A stretch of DNA of 6,929 nucleotides from CAYONZ01 sp964405465 (GTDB taxonomy: Bacteria; Bdellovibrionota; Bdellovibrionia; Bdellovibrionales; JAMPXM01): contig CAYONZ010000094.1 of assembly GCA_964405465.1 (NCBI GenBank), positions 1-6,929 of the forward strand. The letters run 5' to 3'. Below, one piece after another: positions 5,710 to 6,929 of the stretch. Numbering within the stretch: position 1 is the first letter of the stretch; each line of letters starts with the position of its first letter. The translations under genes were made by a program, and so were the position numbers. Under the pieces are notes generated by a model. That model did no database searches. It was not told where the DNA came from and worked only from the letters and a program-made list of their open reading frames with translations.

Positions 5710-6891
5710 GTGTTCAGCTCCTTGTTATCGGCGCTAAACGAGGTGGGGATTTTGAAGTTTGTAAGACTAATCGAAAATGCTATTTTGAAAAGCATTGCTC
5801 CCAATAGGCCGCTCCCTCTACAAATCGATATAACCAATTCTTGCAATCTCAAATGCGCTCATTGCTATCATGCTAACCATAGCAATTACGGAGCATTGAC
5901 CTTGAACCAATGGTTCGGCCTAGTAGATGAATACTTTGCTTTGACAAACAAACTTCATTACAAGCCTATGATTTTGATTTGTGGGGGTGAGCCCACAAGC
6001 AGCCCAATTTTCATCAAGATTCTCGAATACCTTGGCCAAAGAGATTCACAAACAGAGATTGTCGTTCTTTCAAATGGCACTCTTTTGTCTGAATCGCTCG
6101 TAAACAAAATGGCTTCACTATCACAGAATCTCAGCATTCAAATTAGTTTGGATGGCCCCGACTCCAATCGAAACGACATGATTCGCGGACCTGGCAGCTT
6201 TGACCGATCACTGCGAGGAATCGACACTCTTAAGAAACACGGTATTCGGTTTCAAATATTGACCGTGCTTTCCATGCGCTCAAGTACTTGGGTTAAAGAT
6301 TTTTTTGAATTGGCCAAAAAACTCGAAGCGAAGAACTTGAGCTTCACTCGTTTCATCGAAAGTGGATTTGCAAACCAACTCAAGAACCTCGAGATCGATC
6401 GAGCACTACAGCCTCATGAATTGAGGCAAGCCATGCAAACCATCATCAAATACAGTGCCGAATTTGAAGTAAAGACCAAAACAGAGTCACCGTTGTTTAA
6501 TTTAATTTATCCCGGACTTGGCCGAAATGCCCGTTTTTGGGAGGCGCTAATCGTCGATCATCAAGGCTACCTTCTGGCAAGTAGCCGTTCAAGAATTCGC
6601 CTAGGACACATCTCCCAACAAACTCTAGAGAGTCATTTTCTGAAGAATCCGCTTTTTGAACAATTAAGAAACGCGAAAGTCGATACCTGTGGCCAGTGTC
6701 AGTTCTATTCGGTATGTGGTGGAGATCGAAATGCCGCCTTTGCCGCAAATGGTGATTTTTTAGGTCCTGATCCTGGATGTTGGCTTACAAAAAAAGAAAG
6801 AGGAACAAATGCGAAGTTTAAAAAAATATTTTTTAATGATGCTGGCATTCTTACCAATTGGAAGCATAGCCGTGGTAGCGAAGTCGGCTGA
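5710..6891 (+). CDS. Radical SAM enzyme with one auxiliary [4Fe-4S] cluster motif (NirJ/Ahb-like C-terminus)
   Basis: 393 residues from GTG 5710. The SAM cluster motif is C45-x3-C49-x2-C52 (CNLKCAHC), followed by the SAM-binding GGEP (92-95) and the LDGP motif (about 147-150). The C-terminus has C327-x2-C330-x5-C336-x20-C357 within CGQC...CGGDR...GD...DPGCW, four ligands for one auxiliary cluster. The other cysteines of a full SPASM domain, expected around 275-292, are absent, so it is Twitch-like. The CGG-x-R...GD...DP-x-C pattern resembles the heme-modifying NirJ/AhbC/AhbD branch. The start is uncertain: GTG 5710 has no good SD site, whereas TTG 5752 (residue 15) follows AGGTGG at 5 nt and leaves the radical SAM domain intact. 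The last 33 residues lie over the next gene, and an A7 run (6789-6795) may move the true end to 6821. The reaction uses 5'-deoxyadenosyl radical chemistry on an unknown substrate. Confidence 0.9.
   Translation: MFSSLLSALNEVGILKFVRLIENAILKSIAPNRPLPLQIDITNSCNLKCAHCYHANHSNYGALTLNQWFGLVDEYFALTNKLHYKPMILICGGEPTSSPIFIKILEYLGQRDSQTEIVVLSNGTLLSESLVNKMASLSQNLSIQISLDGPDSNRNDMIRGPGSFDRSLRGIDTLKKHGIRFQILTVLSMRSSTWVKDFFELAKKLEAKNLSFTRFIESGFANQLKNLEIDRALQPHELRQAMQTIIKYSAEFEVKTKTESPLFNLIYPGLGRNARFWEALIVDHQGYLLASSRSRIRLGHISQQTLESHFLKNPLFEQLRNAKVDTCGQCQFYSVCGGDRNAAFAANGDFLGPDPGCWLTKKERGTNAKFKKIFFNDAGILTNWKHSRGSEVG
5741..5746 (+). promoter_or_regulatory. Possible Shine-Dalgarno site for an internal TTG start of the radical SAM gene
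   Basis: AGGTGG, one base from consensus, lies 5 nt before TTG 5752-5754, in frame with the radical SAM ORF. The upstream GTG 5710 is preceded only by GATCGG. If correct, the enzyme is 379 residues long and begins MKFVRLIENAIL. Confidence 0.4.
6789..6795 (+). other. A7 slippery tract near the end of the radical SAM gene
   Basis: A-AAA-AAA lies in exactly the phase of a -1 slippery heptamer (codons ACA AAA AAA) and is followed by G. A -1 shift here would add RKRNKCEV and stop at TAA 6819-6821. That would reduce the overlap with the next gene from 83 to 13 nt. A homopolymer miscall would have the same effect. Confidence 0.4.
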
Positions 6892-6929
6892 ACTCGACAT
6901 CAAAGGCGAAGAGCAAAAAGAAATCCTAC
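6809..6929 (+). CDS. Exported protein, N-terminal 40 residues only (3' end outside window)
   Basis: ATG 6809 has AGAGGA (6799-6804) 4 nt upstream. The frame, distinct from that of the radical SAM gene, encodes a typical signal peptide: R2, K5, K6, then a hydrophobic core, with likely cleavage after A21 or A24 (VVA). The visible mature start is charged (ELDIKGEEQKEI). Nothing more can be said of its function. The gene starts 83 nt inside the annotated end of the radical SAM ORF, in a different frame. The signal peptide and SD site make this start credible, so the overlap must be explained from the radical SAM side. The two genes are very likely co-transcribed, and this product is a natural candidate partner or substrate of the enzyme's pathway. 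Confidence 0.7.
   Translation, partial: MRSLKKYFLMMLAFLPIGSIAVVAKSAELDIKGEEQKEIL

Noticed and set aside
5559..5852. 97-codon minus-strand ORF across the gap and the radical SAM 5' end
   Set aside because: It is antisense to the conserved radical SAM start region, lacks a clear SD site and has no recognisable features.

Overview
The window looks like a chromosomal stretch from a moderately AT-rich Gram-negative bacterium that relies heavily on exported proteins and lipoproteins. A Bdellovibrionota-type predator or relative is my best guess. It rests on the style of the cyclase (cyclase core plus HEAT-like C-terminus) and on secreted proteins with no familiar family. This is inference; nothing here fixes the taxon.

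Layout. Positions 1-1777 (minus strand) hold most of a membrane-anchored class III nucleotide cyclase. It starts at a TTG with a strong Shine-Dalgarno site, and its C-terminus runs off the left edge. A 619-bp divergent gap follows (1778-2396). It contains the cyclase promoter, an operator-like palindrome and two convincing stem-loops, but no well supported gene.

From 2397 to the right edge every gene is on the plus strand and tightly packed. In order they are a secreted protein of unknown function (GTG start), a lipoprotein (4-nt ATGA overlap), a small exported protein whose reading frame is broken, and a 146-residue cytoplasmic protein. After a gap of about 200 bp come a radical SAM enzyme with one auxiliary Fe-S cluster motif of the NirJ/Ahb type and the first 40 codons of another exported protein. 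Two junctions overlap by exactly 14 nt. The last junction overlaps by 83 nt as written, but by only 13 nt if the ribosome, or a corrected sequence, shifts by -1 at an A7 tract at the end of the radical SAM gene.

How the genes might work together. The overlaps and internal SD sites from 2397 to 5513 indicate one co-translated unit: three envelope products and one cytoplasmic protein. The radical SAM enzyme may be in the same transcript or may start a second unit with the downstream exported protein. A radical SAM enzyme among unknown exported proteins is compatible with modification of a peptide, protein or tetrapyrrole cofactor. The substrate cannot be named from this window. No rRNA, tRNA, CRISPR, insertion sequence or phage gene was recognised.
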